From NCBI GenBank assembly GCA_050115015.1, contig JASFRI010000015.1, forward strand, positions 1-23,845: a stretch of 23,845 nucleotides of DNA. The letters are read 5' to 3'. A program made the translations under genes and the position numbers. Below, piece after piece: positions 14,761 through 22,800 of the stretch. The notes beneath the pieces are model-generated. The model saw only the letters and a program-made list of their open reading frames with translations. It was not told the origin of the DNA and ran no database searches. Every line of letters begins with the position of its first letter. Positions within the stretch are counted from its first letter, which is position 1. The stretch comes from JASFRI01 sp050115015 (GTDB lineage: Bacteria > Acidobacteriota > Polarisedimenticolia > CBDVAL01).

Positions 14761-14978
14761 GGGCCGCCCCGCTCGTGATGCGGTTCACGACCTGCCGCCG
14801 GCCGCCGCCGTGCGTCCTCCCCGGGGGACGGCGTGCCCTTTCCCACCGGCCGTTCGGGAACCGAACATGACCCTGCAACCATCTGAACCATAGGCGTTTA
14901 GCATGTTCCCGGCCTCCTCCCTCCAGGTCCTGGCACGGAAGGTGAACCAGGACCCGGTGCGGGAAAGGAGGACGAGCG

Positions 14979-15464
14979 ATGACACGGCGACACGACGTTG
15001 GAAGAAGCTGGATGGGCGCCACGGCGCTGGTCACGGCCCTGCTCCTCTTGCCGGCGGCGGCGCCGGCCTGGGCCCACGGCTCGCGCGGACACGGCCGGGG
15101 AGACGATCGCGGTCGTGCCGGCGATCGTTGGTCGGGATACGGATGCGATCGCGGCCGGGGTCACGACGACCACCGCGGGCGGGGATGCGGCCACGATGCC
15201 CACCACCGCGGCTCCCGCGGCTGCGATCATGCGACCCCGGTGCGGGTGCGGTACTACCGTCCGTACGCGCCGCCGGCGTACTACGTCCTGCCGACGGCGC
15301 AGGTCGTGATCCACGGGCCCGGCATCGCCGCCACCGTGGTCTACTACCCGGACTCCGCCCCCCCGGTGTACGCCCCGGGCTACTGCCCGGCGGGTCCGCA
15401 CTACCACCCCTACGGCGGCGACCCCGGGATCCACGGCAGCGTGGACCTGCGGTTCCGCTTCTGA
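14979..15464 (+). CDS. Small exported His/Gly/Arg-rich protein, function unknown
   Basis: 161 residues with a clear signal peptide (about 1-32; hydrophobic core ATALVTALLLLPAAAPAWA). The mature part has a basic-acidic, His/Gly-rich segment (about 33-85) with four Cys and many HD/DH pairs, then a Tyr/Pro-rich part (YYRPYAPPAYYVLP and similar) ending in alternating DLRFRF. I do not recognise a named family. Such proteins are often surface or periplasmic and the histidines could bind metal, but nothing proves this. AAGGAGG at 14965-14971, 7 nt from ATG 14979, gives a strong start. Upstream, GGAACC (14857) and TCTGA (14882) loosely resemble an ECF-sigma promoter. The codon pattern looks genuine: the hydrophobic core and the tyrosine region would not arise by chance in another frame. 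Confidence 0.78.
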   Translation: MTRRHDVGRSWMGATALVTALLLLPAAAPAWAHGSRGHGRGDDRGRAGDRWSGYGCDRGRGHDDHRGRGCGHDAHHRGSRGCDHATPVRVRYYRPYAPPAYYVLPTAQVVIHGPGIAATVVYYPDSAPPVYAPGYCPAGPHYHPYGGDPGIHGSVDLRFRF

Positions 15465-15469
15465 CGGCG

Positions 15470-15510
15470 GGGCGCGCGGCGGCCTGCCTCCCCCCGGCCG
15501 CCGCGCGCCC
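15470..15510. terminator. Perfect 15-bp stem hairpin between convergent genes
   Basis: GGGCGCGCGGCGGCC (15470-15484) and its exact complement (15496-15510) flank an 11-nt loop. It lies between two convergent stop codons (15464 and 15532), a place for a two-way terminator. There is no T-tract on either side, so it would act by stalling or RNA protection rather than as a classic intrinsic terminator. Confidence 0.6.
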
Positions 15511-15531
15511 TCCGACGCCGGCCGGGGGCGC

Positions 15532-16983
15532 TCAGCCCCCCAGCTCGGTGCGCAGCCAGGAGCTCCAACGGGCGAACTTCGGCGCGAGATACCCTCCGGC
15601 GGCCCCCGGCCGGCACGCGGTCGCCGGGATCGAGCCCCTGTCCGTCAGGCCCGCGGCGAGCCGCGCCGCACCCAGCAGGGTCGTCTCCGCCTCCTCGAGC
15701 CGGTGAACCTCCCGCCCCAGGCAGGCGGCCAGCGCGGGGGCCACGAACGGATCCCGCGCCAGGCCGCCGGCGAGGTGGAGCCTCCCCCCGGCGTCGCCCA
15801 GCCCCTCGAGGATCTCCCGCACCCGGAAGACGACGCCTTCCAGGACCACCCGCCTCCGGTTCTCGGTTCCGAGCCGCCGGGCCGCCGGTGAGAAGGCCAT
15901 CCCCCGCCCCGGGATCCAGTGCGGCGCCCCGACACCGGCCGCATCCGGGAGGCAGAACGCCTCCGGCGCCGGGTCCCGGCGGGGCAGCCGAGTCGGCCCG
16001 GGGCCGTACCGGTCGACGGCCGCGGCCGCGCCGTTGATGGTCCCCTCGACGGCGAACCAGGTCGCCCGGGACGTCGCCAGCAGCGGGCCGGCCAGGTAGC
16101 CCGGCCGCGCCCGCGGCCTATGGCCCGTGGGCCGGTGGCCGGTGGGCCCGTGGTCCGTGGGCCCGTGGTCCGTGGGCCCGTGGTCCGTGGGCCCGCGGCC
16201 CGTTGGGCGGAGCACGAAGCCCCCGGTCCCCAGGGTGACCGTCGTGCCCGCCGGGCCGGTCCCCAGCACGGCGAGGGCGGAGGCGGCCTGGTCCGCGATC
16301 CCCACCTCCAGCCGGCCTCCCCCCGCCATCGCCGTTCCCCGGCCCAGGGTCGGGACGATCCGGGGCAGACAGGCGGGGGGCACCCCGAACAGCTCGAGCA
16401 GCGCGGCGGACCAGTCCCCCGCCCCGATGTCGAACAGCAGTGTGCGCGCCGCCATGGTCGGGTCCGTCTCGTGGCACGTGCCCCCGGTCCAGCCCCACAG
16501 CAGGAAGCTCTCGAGGGTGCCGAAGCGCAGCGTCCCGTCCCCGAGGCCCGCCGCCAGCTCCGGGGAGGATTCGCGGAGCACCGCGAGCTTGGGGCCCGCG
16601 TAGTGGGGCGACAGGCGGAGCCCCGTGAGCCGTGCGACCCACGGCTCGTCGCGCCGCCGCGCCTCGCACCACGCCGCCGCGCGCCGGTCCTGCCAGGAGA
16701 TCAGCGGCGTGACCGGTGCGCCGCTGCCGGCATCCCAGAGCACGAACGACGAGCGCTGGCTGGCCAGGCCGATGGCGGGCTCGGTCCCCGCCCGCGACCG
16801 CAGCGCGTCCAGCGCCGCCGTCGCCGCCTCCCGGTACGCCGCCGGGTCCGACTCCCGGCGCAGGCCCGGGCCGGTGATCGCCGGCGCCGGGAGATCCGCC
16901 ACCGTCTCCAGCGAGCCGTCGTCCCGCAGCACGGCGGCCTTGATCCGCGTGGTGCCGAGGTCGATCGCGCCGGCGATGCTCAC
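15532..16983 (-). CDS. FGGY-family carbohydrate kinase, probable glycerol kinase
   Basis: 483-residue FGGY kinase with the two-domain actin-like fold. AIDLGTTRIKAAVL (about 6-19) is the phosphate-1 loop; ISWQDRR (95-101), GIADQAASALAVLG with the catalytic-base Asp231, and the C-terminal LHLAGGLARDPFVAPALAACL adenosine motif follow. Position after glpD suggests glycerol to glycerol 3-phosphate. However, where E. coli GlpK has the glycerol-binding Arg-Glu pair this protein has Arg77-Ser78, so another polyol or sugar cannot be excluded. A run of pentapeptides GPTDH (about 261-290), from a 15-bp tandem repeat, is inserted between LGTGGFVL and the GYLAGPLL region, probably a surface loop. GTG 16983 overlaps the glpD stop as GTGA. 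It is last in the operon. Confidence 0.83.
   Translation of the reverse strand: MSIAGAIDLGTTRIKAAVLRDDGSLETVADLPAPAITGPGLRRESDPAAYREAATAALDALRSRAGTEPAIGLASQRSSFVLWDAGSGAPVTPLISWQDRRAAAWCEARRRDEPWVARLTGLRLSPHYAGPKLAVLRESSPELAAGLGDGTLRFGTLESFLLWGWTGGTCHETDPTMAARTLLFDIGAGDWSAALLELFGVPPACLPRIVPTLGRGTAMAGGGRLEVGIADQAASALAVLGTGPAGTTVTLGTGGFVLRPTGRGPTDHGPTDHGPTDHGPTGHRPTGHRPRARPGYLAGPLLATSRATWFAVEGTINGAAAAVDRYGPGPTRLPRRDPAPEAFCLPDAAGVGAPHWIPGRGMAFSPAARRLGTENRRRVVLEGVVFRVREILEGLGDAGGRLHLAGGLARDPFVAPALAACLGREVHRLEEAETTLLGAARLAAGLTDRGSIPATACRPGAAGGYLAPKFARWSSWLRTELGG
16127..16201. repeat. 15-bp minisatellite inside the kinase gene
   Basis: Three perfect copies of GTGGGCCCGTGGTCC (16142-16156, 16157-16171, 16172-16186) are flanked by degenerate copies at 16127-16141 and 16187-16201. 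Because 15 is a multiple of three, the array stays in frame and encodes GPTDH repeats, so changes in copy number would lengthen or shorten the loop without breaking the gene. Confidence 0.9.
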
Positions 16984-18575
16984 CGCGACGCCACCCTCCG
17001 CCCCATCCGCCGGACCTCCTCGTCCCGGCGGTCGGCGCCCCAGCCTAGCTCCGCGCCGGCCAGCGCCGCCGCCTCGGCGAGCGGCAGTGCCTCCGGCCGG
17101 ACGACCAGCGCCAGGGGCACACGCCGGCGCAGGATGTCCTCCAGCGTGCGGGCCATCTCGGCCCGGGCGGCATGGACCACCTCGGCCCGGCAGAACGGCG
17201 CGTCCGGGTGGAGCCGCCCCGCCAGGACGGGATCCGAGGCCGCCAGCCGGTGGATGGCGGGCGCCCCGGTGCCGAAACGTCGCGCGCACCCGGCGGCGGT
17301 CTCCCCGTCGAGGCCCGCCGCCACCCCCTCCCGGACCGCGCGCTCCCGCCACGCCTCGAAGGGTTCGGACGGCGTCCACGGCAGCACGCGGTCCGCCGTC
17401 CGGGAGCGCCGGTCCGACCGTCCCAGCAGCGCTACGGCCCCGTCCACGATCCGGACGGCGTCGGCCCGTGCGGCGGTGTACTTGCCGCCCACGGGCATGA
17501 GCAGCCGCGGCAGCGGCGACAGCAGCGCCCACTCCCGGGAGGCGGCCCCCGGGCTGGCGGCGGGGCGCGCCTGCAGCGTCCGCAGCCCGGCGAAGGAGCT
17601 GACCACGTCCTCCTCCCGCCAGCCGGTGGCGCCGAGCACACGGGCGGCATCGCGCAGGAGGTAGGTGGTGTTCTCCGCGTCCACCGTCACGTCGTCGGGA
17701 TCCCCCTCGTAGAGGGTGTCCGTCGTGCCCAGCAGCGTGCGGCCGTACCAGGGGATCAGGAAGTAGGGTCGGCCGTCGGCATGGGCCATCACCAGCAGGG
17801 CGTGGTCGACCCCCAGGGAGGGCATCACCAGGTGGATCCCCTTCTGGTAGCGCACGGCCGCCCGCGCGGGGCTCCCGGACAGGAGCGCCGCCGCCCAGGG
17901 ACCGGCGCAGTTCACCGTCACCCGCGCCGGGACGTCCAGCGTCTCCCCCGACTCGCCGTCGGTGATCCGCGCACCCTCCGCCTCCCCCGCCCGCAGGATC
18001 AGCCGGTCGGCGGCGGCATGGTTGACCGCCACCGCACCCCGGGCGACCGCCGCGGCCACCACCTCGAGGGTGAGGCGCGCGTCGTCCATCACCGCGTCGC
18101 CGTACTCGAAGCCGCCCAGCAGCCCCCTCTCCTCCAGGAACGGCGAGGCGGCGAGGACCCGCTCCCGGTCCAGGACGTCGTGCCCCATCCCGTCCCGGGC
18201 CCCCCCGGCCAGAAGGTCGTAGAGGGTGAGGCCGGCCCGCAGCCGCAGACGCCCCACCCGATCCCCCCGGTAGGACGGGATGACGAAGCGCAGCGGTCGC
18301 ACCTGGTGCGGGGCCAGCCGCAGGAGCCGCCGCCGCTCCAGGAGCGACTTCCGCACCAGGGCGAGGTGGTAGTGCTCCAGGTACCGGAGCCCCCCGTGGA
18401 TCAGCTTCGAGGATGCCGACGACGTCCCCGCGCCCCAGTCGTCGCGCTCGACGATCGCCACCTCGAGGCCGCGCAGCGCCGCATCGTACGCGACCCACGC
18501 ACCGTAGATCCCACCGCCGATCACCAGCAGGTCGAAGGGTCCCACGCGCTCCAGCCGGGGAAACTCGCGCCTCAT
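16980..18575 (-). CDS. glpD: Aerobic glycerol-3-phosphate dehydrogenase
   Basis: 531-residue FAD-dependent enzyme at the inner membrane face that oxidises sn-glycerol 3-phosphate to DHAP and reduces quinone. LLVIGGGIYGAWVAYDAALRG (about 17-37) is the Rossmann FAD site, followed by VERDDWGAGTSSASSKLIHG and GGLRYLEHYHLALV, both typical of GlpD. LIPWYGRTLLGTTDT and GGKYTAARADA match the later FAD-domain motifs, and a C-terminal helical domain (about 400-520) completes it. ATG 18575 overlaps the phosphodiesterase stop as ATGA and has GGAG 5 nt upstream; the 3' end overlaps the kinase start as GTGA. Translational coupling is therefore likely through the whole operon. An in-frame upstream extension to 18680 is not protein-like. 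Confidence 0.94.
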   Translation of the reverse strand: MRREFPRLERVGPFDLLVIGGGIYGAWVAYDAALRGLEVAIVERDDWGAGTSSASSKLIHGGLRYLEHYHLALVRKSLLERRRLLRLAPHQVRPLRFVIPSYRGDRVGRLRLRAGLTLYDLLAGGARDGMGHDVLDRERVLAASPFLEERGLLGGFEYGDAVMDDARLTLEVVAAAVARGAVAVNHAAADRLILRAGEAEGARITDGESGETLDVPARVTVNCAGPWAAALLSGSPARAAVRYQKGIHLVMPSLGVDHALLVMAHADGRPYFLIPWYGRTLLGTTDTLYEGDPDDVTVDAENTTYLLRDAARVLGATGWREEDVVSSFAGLRTLQARPAASPGAASREWALLSPLPRLLMPVGGKYTAARADAVRIVDGAVALLGRSDRRSRTADRVLPWTPSEPFEAWRERAVREGVAAGLDGETAAGCARRFGTGAPAIHRLAASDPVLAGRLHPDAPFCRAEVVHAARAEMARTLEDILRRRVPLALVVRPEALPLAEAAALAGAELGWGADRRDEEVRRMGRRVASR

Positions 18576-19339
18576 CGGGGCTCCACCGCCACGAGGTCCC
18601 GGAGCCAGCCGGGGCGGTCCGACATGATGCCGTCGACACCGCAGGCGAGGGCGCGGCGGACCGCCGGTGCGGTGTTGCAAGTGAACACCAGCAGCGGCTT
18701 GCCGCGCTCCCGCCAGGCGCTCGCGAAGGCGGGGGTCAGGGTCCTGTGATCGGCGGAAACCATGTCCACCGCGTCCAGCTCCGCGTGCAGCCCCGGGCCG
18801 ACGCGCCGCGGGACCTGCAGGTTGCGGACGGTGGTCACGCCGGGTCGCGCCTCCCGCACCGCCGACAGGACCTCGGCGTCGAAGCTGAGCACAGCCGCGC
18901 GATGGTCCGGATCCCGGGCCCCCAGCACCGCGGCGACCGCGGCGGCGAGCCGCCGGTGATGGCCGTCGGCCCGGTCGCGCTCGCGGACCTTGAGCTCCAC
19001 CAGCAGCCGCGTCCTCCGGAGGTAGCGGCGCAGGACCTGCTCCAGGGTGAGGAGCCGCTGGCCGCGAAAGCCGGCCTCGAACCAGCCGCCCGCGTCGAGC
19101 CGCCGGAGATCCGCAAGCGCCCGGTCCCGTACCCGGACCCGGGGCAGGCCGAGACGCCGCAGGGTGCGATCGTGAAACACCACCGGGATGCCGTCCGCCG
19201 AGAGCTGCACGTCGAGCTCGACCGCATCGCAGCCGGAGGCGAGGGCCGCGTCGAACGCGGGCACGGTGTTCTCGGGACAGGCCGCGGATGCGCCCCGATG
19301 GGCGATCACCCAGGGGCGGGACCGCCCGGGTCGGAGCAT
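18572..19339 (-). CDS. Glycerophosphodiester phosphodiesterase (cytoplasmic UgpQ type)
   Basis: 255-residue GDPD-family TIM barrel that hydrolyses glycerophosphodiesters (such as glycerophosphocholine or glycerophosphoethanolamine) to glycerol 3-phosphate and an alcohol. Catalytic and metal residues are present: VIAHRGASAACPENT (His14, Arg15, Glu23), VELDVQLSADG (Glu41, Asp43) and VVFHDRTL (His56), with LLVELKVRE and the C-terminal VDGIMSDRP. No signal peptide is visible, so it is the cytoplasmic UgpQ type rather than periplasmic GlpQ. ATG 19339 is chosen because GGGAGG lies 5 nt upstream; GTG 19363 is in frame but has no such site. It is first in an operon whose next gene, glpD, consumes its product. 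Confidence 0.92.
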   Translation of the reverse strand: MLRPGRSRPWVIAHRGASAACPENTVPAFDAALASGCDAVELDVQLSADGIPVVFHDRTLRRLGLPRVRVRDRALADLRRLDAGGWFEAGFRGQRLLTLEQVLRRYLRRTRLLVELKVRERDRADGHHRRLAAAVAAVLGARDPDHRAAVLSFDAEVLSAVREARPGVTTVRNLQVPRRVGPGLHAELDAVDMVSADHRTLTPAFASAWRERGKPLLVFTCNTAPAVRRALACGVDGIMSDRPGWLRDLVAVEPR

Positions 19340-19393
19340 CGAAACCTCCCGCCGTCCCGGCACTCCCCTCCCCTGCCTGCGGACCGGCGGATC

Positions 19394-19422
19394 ATTCTCC
19401 CGGAGCGGGCGGGGGGGGTCAA
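19394..19422 (-). promoter_or_regulatory. Promoter of the phosphodiesterase-glpD-kinase operon
   Basis: On the minus strand TTGACC (19422-19417) is followed after exactly 17 nt by GAGAAT (19399-19394). Transcription would begin near 19387, giving a leader of about 48 nt before ATG 19339. The spacer holds a run of six C, continuous with the CC of the -35 box. I see no Pho-box-like repeat near it. Confidence 0.68.
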
Positions 19423-19627
19423 GCCGGGGGATCGGTCGCGCCGTGGGTTCGCGCAGCGCCGCCCTCGGCGGTTCCGGATCGGCTCCGTCCGCGGCGTGCC
19501 GGGGTAGCCCGTCCGGCCTTCACCGCCATGTGCTCCTGGAGGGCGGAGCTGGCCTGGTGGCCGGTCCTCCGGCTCGACGTGGATCCGCGGCGCCACGGCG
19601 AACCCCGGATCTCGACGGGAATGACGG
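19423..19627. other. Spacer between the RND terminator and the glycerolipid operon promoter
   Basis: Together with the flanking promoter and terminator this makes a 356-bp stretch without a gene (19340-19695). Open frames across it on both strands continue into neighbouring genes in wrong frames and have no protein-like composition. I see no RNA gene or further regulatory site. Confidence 0.5.
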
Positions 19628-19686
19628 AAAAGGGCCGGCGCGACCCTCCGGGATCCGGGGGGAGGGCTCCCGGAAGGTGCGCCGGC
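19628..19686 (-). terminator. Long-stem intrinsic terminator of the RND operon
   Basis: Ten bases past the RND stop, the minus-strand transcript can form GCCGGCGC (19686-19679) with GCGCCGGC (19641-19634). Inside this, ACCTTCCGGGA pairs with TCCCGGAGGGT along its whole length (one G-U pair), with a single bulged C: a stem of about 19 bp with a 14-nt loop. It is followed by CCTTTTCC. The U-run is short (four), but the stem is strong and well placed. Confidence 0.72.
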
Positions 19687-19695
19687 GGATCCCGC

Positions 19696-22600
19696 TCAGG
19701 GGGCGGGATGTGTCGGTACCAGCTCGCCGCCGCCGGATCCCGCCGCGGCGGCCCGGCGCGGTCGCGACAGGGACCAGATGCGCCGGAACCAGGCGGCGAT
19801 CGCCTCCACCCCGAGCGTGACGTTCGGCAGCGCCACCAGCGTCAGGAACGCGGAGACCACCAGCCCCCCGATCACGGTCCGGGCCAGCGGGTAGTAGAAC
19901 AGGCCGCTGATCGTCGAGCCCCCGATCGCCAGGGGTACGAGGCCGATGACCGTCGTGGCGGCGGTCATGAGGATCGGGCGCATCCGGTCGCGTCCGGCGG
20001 CGATGATGGCCTCCTCGCGGCCGATCCCCTCCTTGCGCAGCTGGTTCATGCGGTCCAGCAGCACGATGCCGTTGTTCACCACGATGCCGATCAGGATCAG
20101 CATCCCGATCCACGACATCAGGTTGAAGGGCGTGTCCGTGATCACGAGCATCCACGCCGCGCCCGAGAGGGCGAAGATCACGGAGCACAGCAAAATGGCG
20201 AACGGCTGCGCCAGGGATTCGAACAGCGACGCCATCACCAGGTAGACCAGGGCCAGGGCGAGCAGGAAGTTGATCCCCATCTGGGCCCCCTGCTGGTCCT
20301 GCTCGAGGATGCGGTCGTTCCAGGACCAGCTGTAGCCGGCGGGCATCACCAGGGAGCTCGCCAGCCCCTCGATCTCCGTGCGGACCTCGTTCCAGTCCTC
20401 GCCCTCGTAGGTGGCCCAGACCGACGAGCGCACCTTGCGGTTCTCCCGGACGATCTCCTGCTGGCGGGTGATGACCTGGAAGTCCGCGATGTCCCCCAGC
20501 GTGATCACCCGGCCATCCCCGGTGCCGAACTGGATCTTCTTGAGATCGTCCAGATCGGAACGGTCCTCCAGCCGCAGGGCGATCCAGGTCTCCACCTCCC
20601 GCTCGCCGGTGCTGAACCGGTTCAGCCGCATGCCGCCCAGCGTGAAGCCGAAGATGTCGGAGACGTCCTTGGCGGTCATCCCGAGCCGGGCCGCCTTGTC
20701 GCGGTTGACCGAGACCTGGATCTCCTTGCGGCCGCGCTGGTGGGAGGCGGAGATGTCCCGCACCCCCTCCACGGTCTCCAGGCGCCGCTCCATCTCCTCG
20801 CCCAGCTCCTGCAGGACACCGCTGTCCTGGCCGAAGAACTTGACGGCGAAGAAGGTATCGCTCCCCCCGGAGTCGGCGTCCTCGTGGAAGTAGCAGCGGA
20901 CCCCCGGCATCTCCGGGAGCCCCTCGCGGATCTTCGCGCGCAGGTCGCTGATCTGGTCGCCGTCCAGGTCCTTCCGGGTCAGCACGATGGTGGTCCCGGC
21001 GTAGTTCTCCTGGTAGAAGCTGTAGACCGACTTCATCAGGAACTCGTCCCGGTGGGCGTAGAGGTACTCCTCGACCACGTTGACCGCGCGCTCCGCCTCC
21101 GACTTGTAGTGGAAGTCGTCGAAGTCGTACTCCAGGTAGAGCCGCTCGTTCACCTGGGCCGAGAACATCGCCTGCTCCACCATGCCGGTGAAGAGGGGCG
21201 ACAGCCCGACGCCGATGACGACGATCACCGCGATCCCGGTGATCGCCTTGTGCCGCAGGGTCCACCCCAGCGTGGCGGCGTAGACGTCCTCCAGGCGGGC
21301 GATCATCCGGCTGGGCTCGCTGGTCCGGGCGCGGAGGAAGTGCGCGGACACCAGGGGGATCAGCGTCAGGGACGAGAACAGCGAGCAGGCGAGGGCCAGC
21401 GACATGGTCACGCCGACCTCCCGCAACCAGGTCGTCAGGCCGCTGTTGGCGCCGACCACGAGGGGGAGGAACACGATCAGCGTGGTGGCGGTGGACGCGA
21501 CCACCGCGAGGACGATCTGCCTGGAGCCGTCCAGCGCGGCGATCCGCGTGTCCTTCTCGGTCCGGTGCCGCCGGTCGATCGACTCCAGGACGACGATGGC
21601 GTTGTCCACGAGCATCCCGACGCCCACCATGAGCCCCATCATCGAGAGGATGTTCAGGGTCATCCCCATGAAGTACATGACGCCGCACGCAGCGATCACC
21701 GAGAAGGGGATCGACATCGCCACGATCACCGTCGAATCGAGCCGCCGGAGGAAGAAGTAGAGGCTGAAGATGGCCAGGAACGCGCCGATGGCCCCGGCCT
21801 TCAGCAACCCGTTGATCCCCCCGGTGATCTCCTCCGCCTGGTCCTCCCAGACGAACAGCTCCACGCCCTGCAGCAGCGGATCCCCCGAGATGTCCTCCTT
21901 GATCACCTTGTGAACCGCATGGACCACGTCCACGGTGTTGGCCGTCGACTCCTTGAAGACCTCCAGGGCGATCGCCTTCTCCCGGTCCAGGTGCCGGCCC
22001 CAGGGGATGGGGGGCTCCTCGTAGTCGATCTCGGCAATGTCCTTCAGGCGCAGCCCGCGCTCGTCCACCGGGAAGTCACCGATGTCCGCGACCGAGTCGA
22101 AGGAGCCCACCACCCGCGCCGTGTAGCGCAGGCCGGCCTGATCCACCTGCCCGAGGACCATGTTGGACGACGTCCCCTGCAGCCGCTGGATCAGCCGTCC
22201 GACGTCGACGTTGTGCTCCTTGATCTTGGCGAGGATCAGGGCGATGTCGATCTCCTTCGGGGCGACCCCGTCCAGATCGACCCGGGCGACGCCCGGCACG
22301 CGCCGGATCCGGTTCAGGATCCGGGACTCGATGAGATCGTAGTTCTCGGAGAGATCGACCCCCTTGGCGGAGATGCGCCCCTGCACCACCGGGATGTCGC
22401 TCGTGTTGAACGAGAAGATCGTGATCTCCCCGACCCCGTCGGGCAGGGTCGGCCGGATCTGGTCCATCTTCTCGCTCACCTGCATCCGCACCACGTCCAG
22501 GTTGTGGCCCCAGTTGAACTCCAGATCGAAGGTGGCCTGGTCGGCGGAGGATTCCGAGCGCATGGTCTTGACGCCGGCGAGGGTCGCCAGCACCTCCTCC

Positions 22601-22800
22601 ACGGGCTTGGCGACCTCCTTCTCCACCTGGGTCGGGTTCGAGTTCGGGTACGGGATGCGGATGCCGATGTACGGGACGTCGATCTCCGGCAGGTAGGCCA
22701 GGGGAAGCCGTACCAGCGCGATCCCGCCGATCACCATCACGGAGACGAGGATCATGACGGTCGTGATGGGGCGGGTGACGGCCAGCTTCGGGAGGTTCAC
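19696..22800 (-). CDS. RND-family efflux permease (AcrB/MdtC-like)
   Basis: 1034-residue inner-membrane RND transporter with the full duplicated plan: TM1 (about 12-32), a large periplasmic loop (about 33-330), a TM cluster (about 335-470), TM7 (about 520-540), a second loop and a TM cluster (about 840-1010). The N-terminus (NLPKLAVTRPITTVMI) and PLAYLPEIDVPYIGIRIPYP are typical. Transporters of this family use the proton gradient to export drugs, lipids or other amphiphiles. The TM4 motif reads GMLVDNAIVVLE, so only one of AcrB's two TM4 aspartates (D407/D408) is present, as in several other RND subfamilies. GTG 22800 overlaps the upstream RND stop as GTGA, with GGAGGT about 6 nt ahead. No adaptor or outer-membrane channel is in the window. 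Confidence 0.93.
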   Translation of the reverse strand: MNLPKLAVTRPITTVMILVSVMVIGGIALVRLPLAYLPEIDVPYIGIRIPYPNSNPTQVEKEVAKPVEEVLATLAGVKTMRSESSADQATFDLEFNWGHNLDVVRMQVSEKMDQIRPTLPDGVGEITIFSFNTSDIPVVQGRISAKGVDLSENYDLIESRILNRIRRVPGVARVDLDGVAPKEIDIALILAKIKEHNVDVGRLIQRLQGTSSNMVLGQVDQAGLRYTARVVGSFDSVADIGDFPVDERGLRLKDIAEIDYEEPPIPWGRHLDREKAIALEVFKESTANTVDVVHAVHKVIKEDISGDPLLQGVELFVWEDQAEEITGGINGLLKAGAIGAFLAIFSLYFFLRRLDSTVIVAMSIPFSVIAACGVMYFMGMTLNILSMMGLMVGVGMLVDNAIVVLESIDRRHRTEKDTRIAALDGSRQIVLAVVASTATTLIVFLPLVVGANSGLTTWLREVGVTMSLALACSLFSSLTLIPLVSAHFLRARTSEPSRMIARLEDVYAATLGWTLRHKAITGIAVIVVIGVGLSPLFTGMVEQAMFSAQVNERLYLEYDFDDFHYKSEAERAVNVVEEYLYAHRDEFLMKSVYSFYQENYAGTTIVLTRKDLDGDQISDLRAKIREGLPEMPGVRCYFHEDADSGGSDTFFAVKFFGQDSGVLQELGEEMERRLETVEGVRDISASHQRGRKEIQVSVNRDKAARLGMTAKDVSDIFGFTLGGMRLNRFSTGEREVETWIALRLEDRSDLDDLKKIQFGTGDGRVITLGDIADFQVITRQQEIVRENRKVRSSVWATYEGEDWNEVRTEIEGLASSLVMPAGYSWSWNDRILEQDQQGAQMGINFLLALALVYLVMASLFESLAQPFAILLCSVIFALSGAAWMLVITDTPFNLMSWIGMLILIGIVVNNGIVLLDRMNQLRKEGIGREEAIIAAGRDRMRPILMTAATTVIGLVPLAIGGSTISGLFYYPLARTVIGGLVVSAFLTLVALPNVTLGVEAIAAWFRRIWSLSRPRRAAAAGSGGGELVPTHPAP

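Noticed and set aside
14856..14886. ECF-sigma-like promoter (GGAACC...TCTGA) before the His-rich gene
   Set aside because: Spacing of 19 nt and a loose -10 element are too weak for a feature; it is mentioned only as a hint in the gene entry.
16127..16201. CRISPR-like array
   Set aside because: Repeats are 15 bp with no spacers, in frame in a coding gene, and no cas genes are near. It is a minisatellite.
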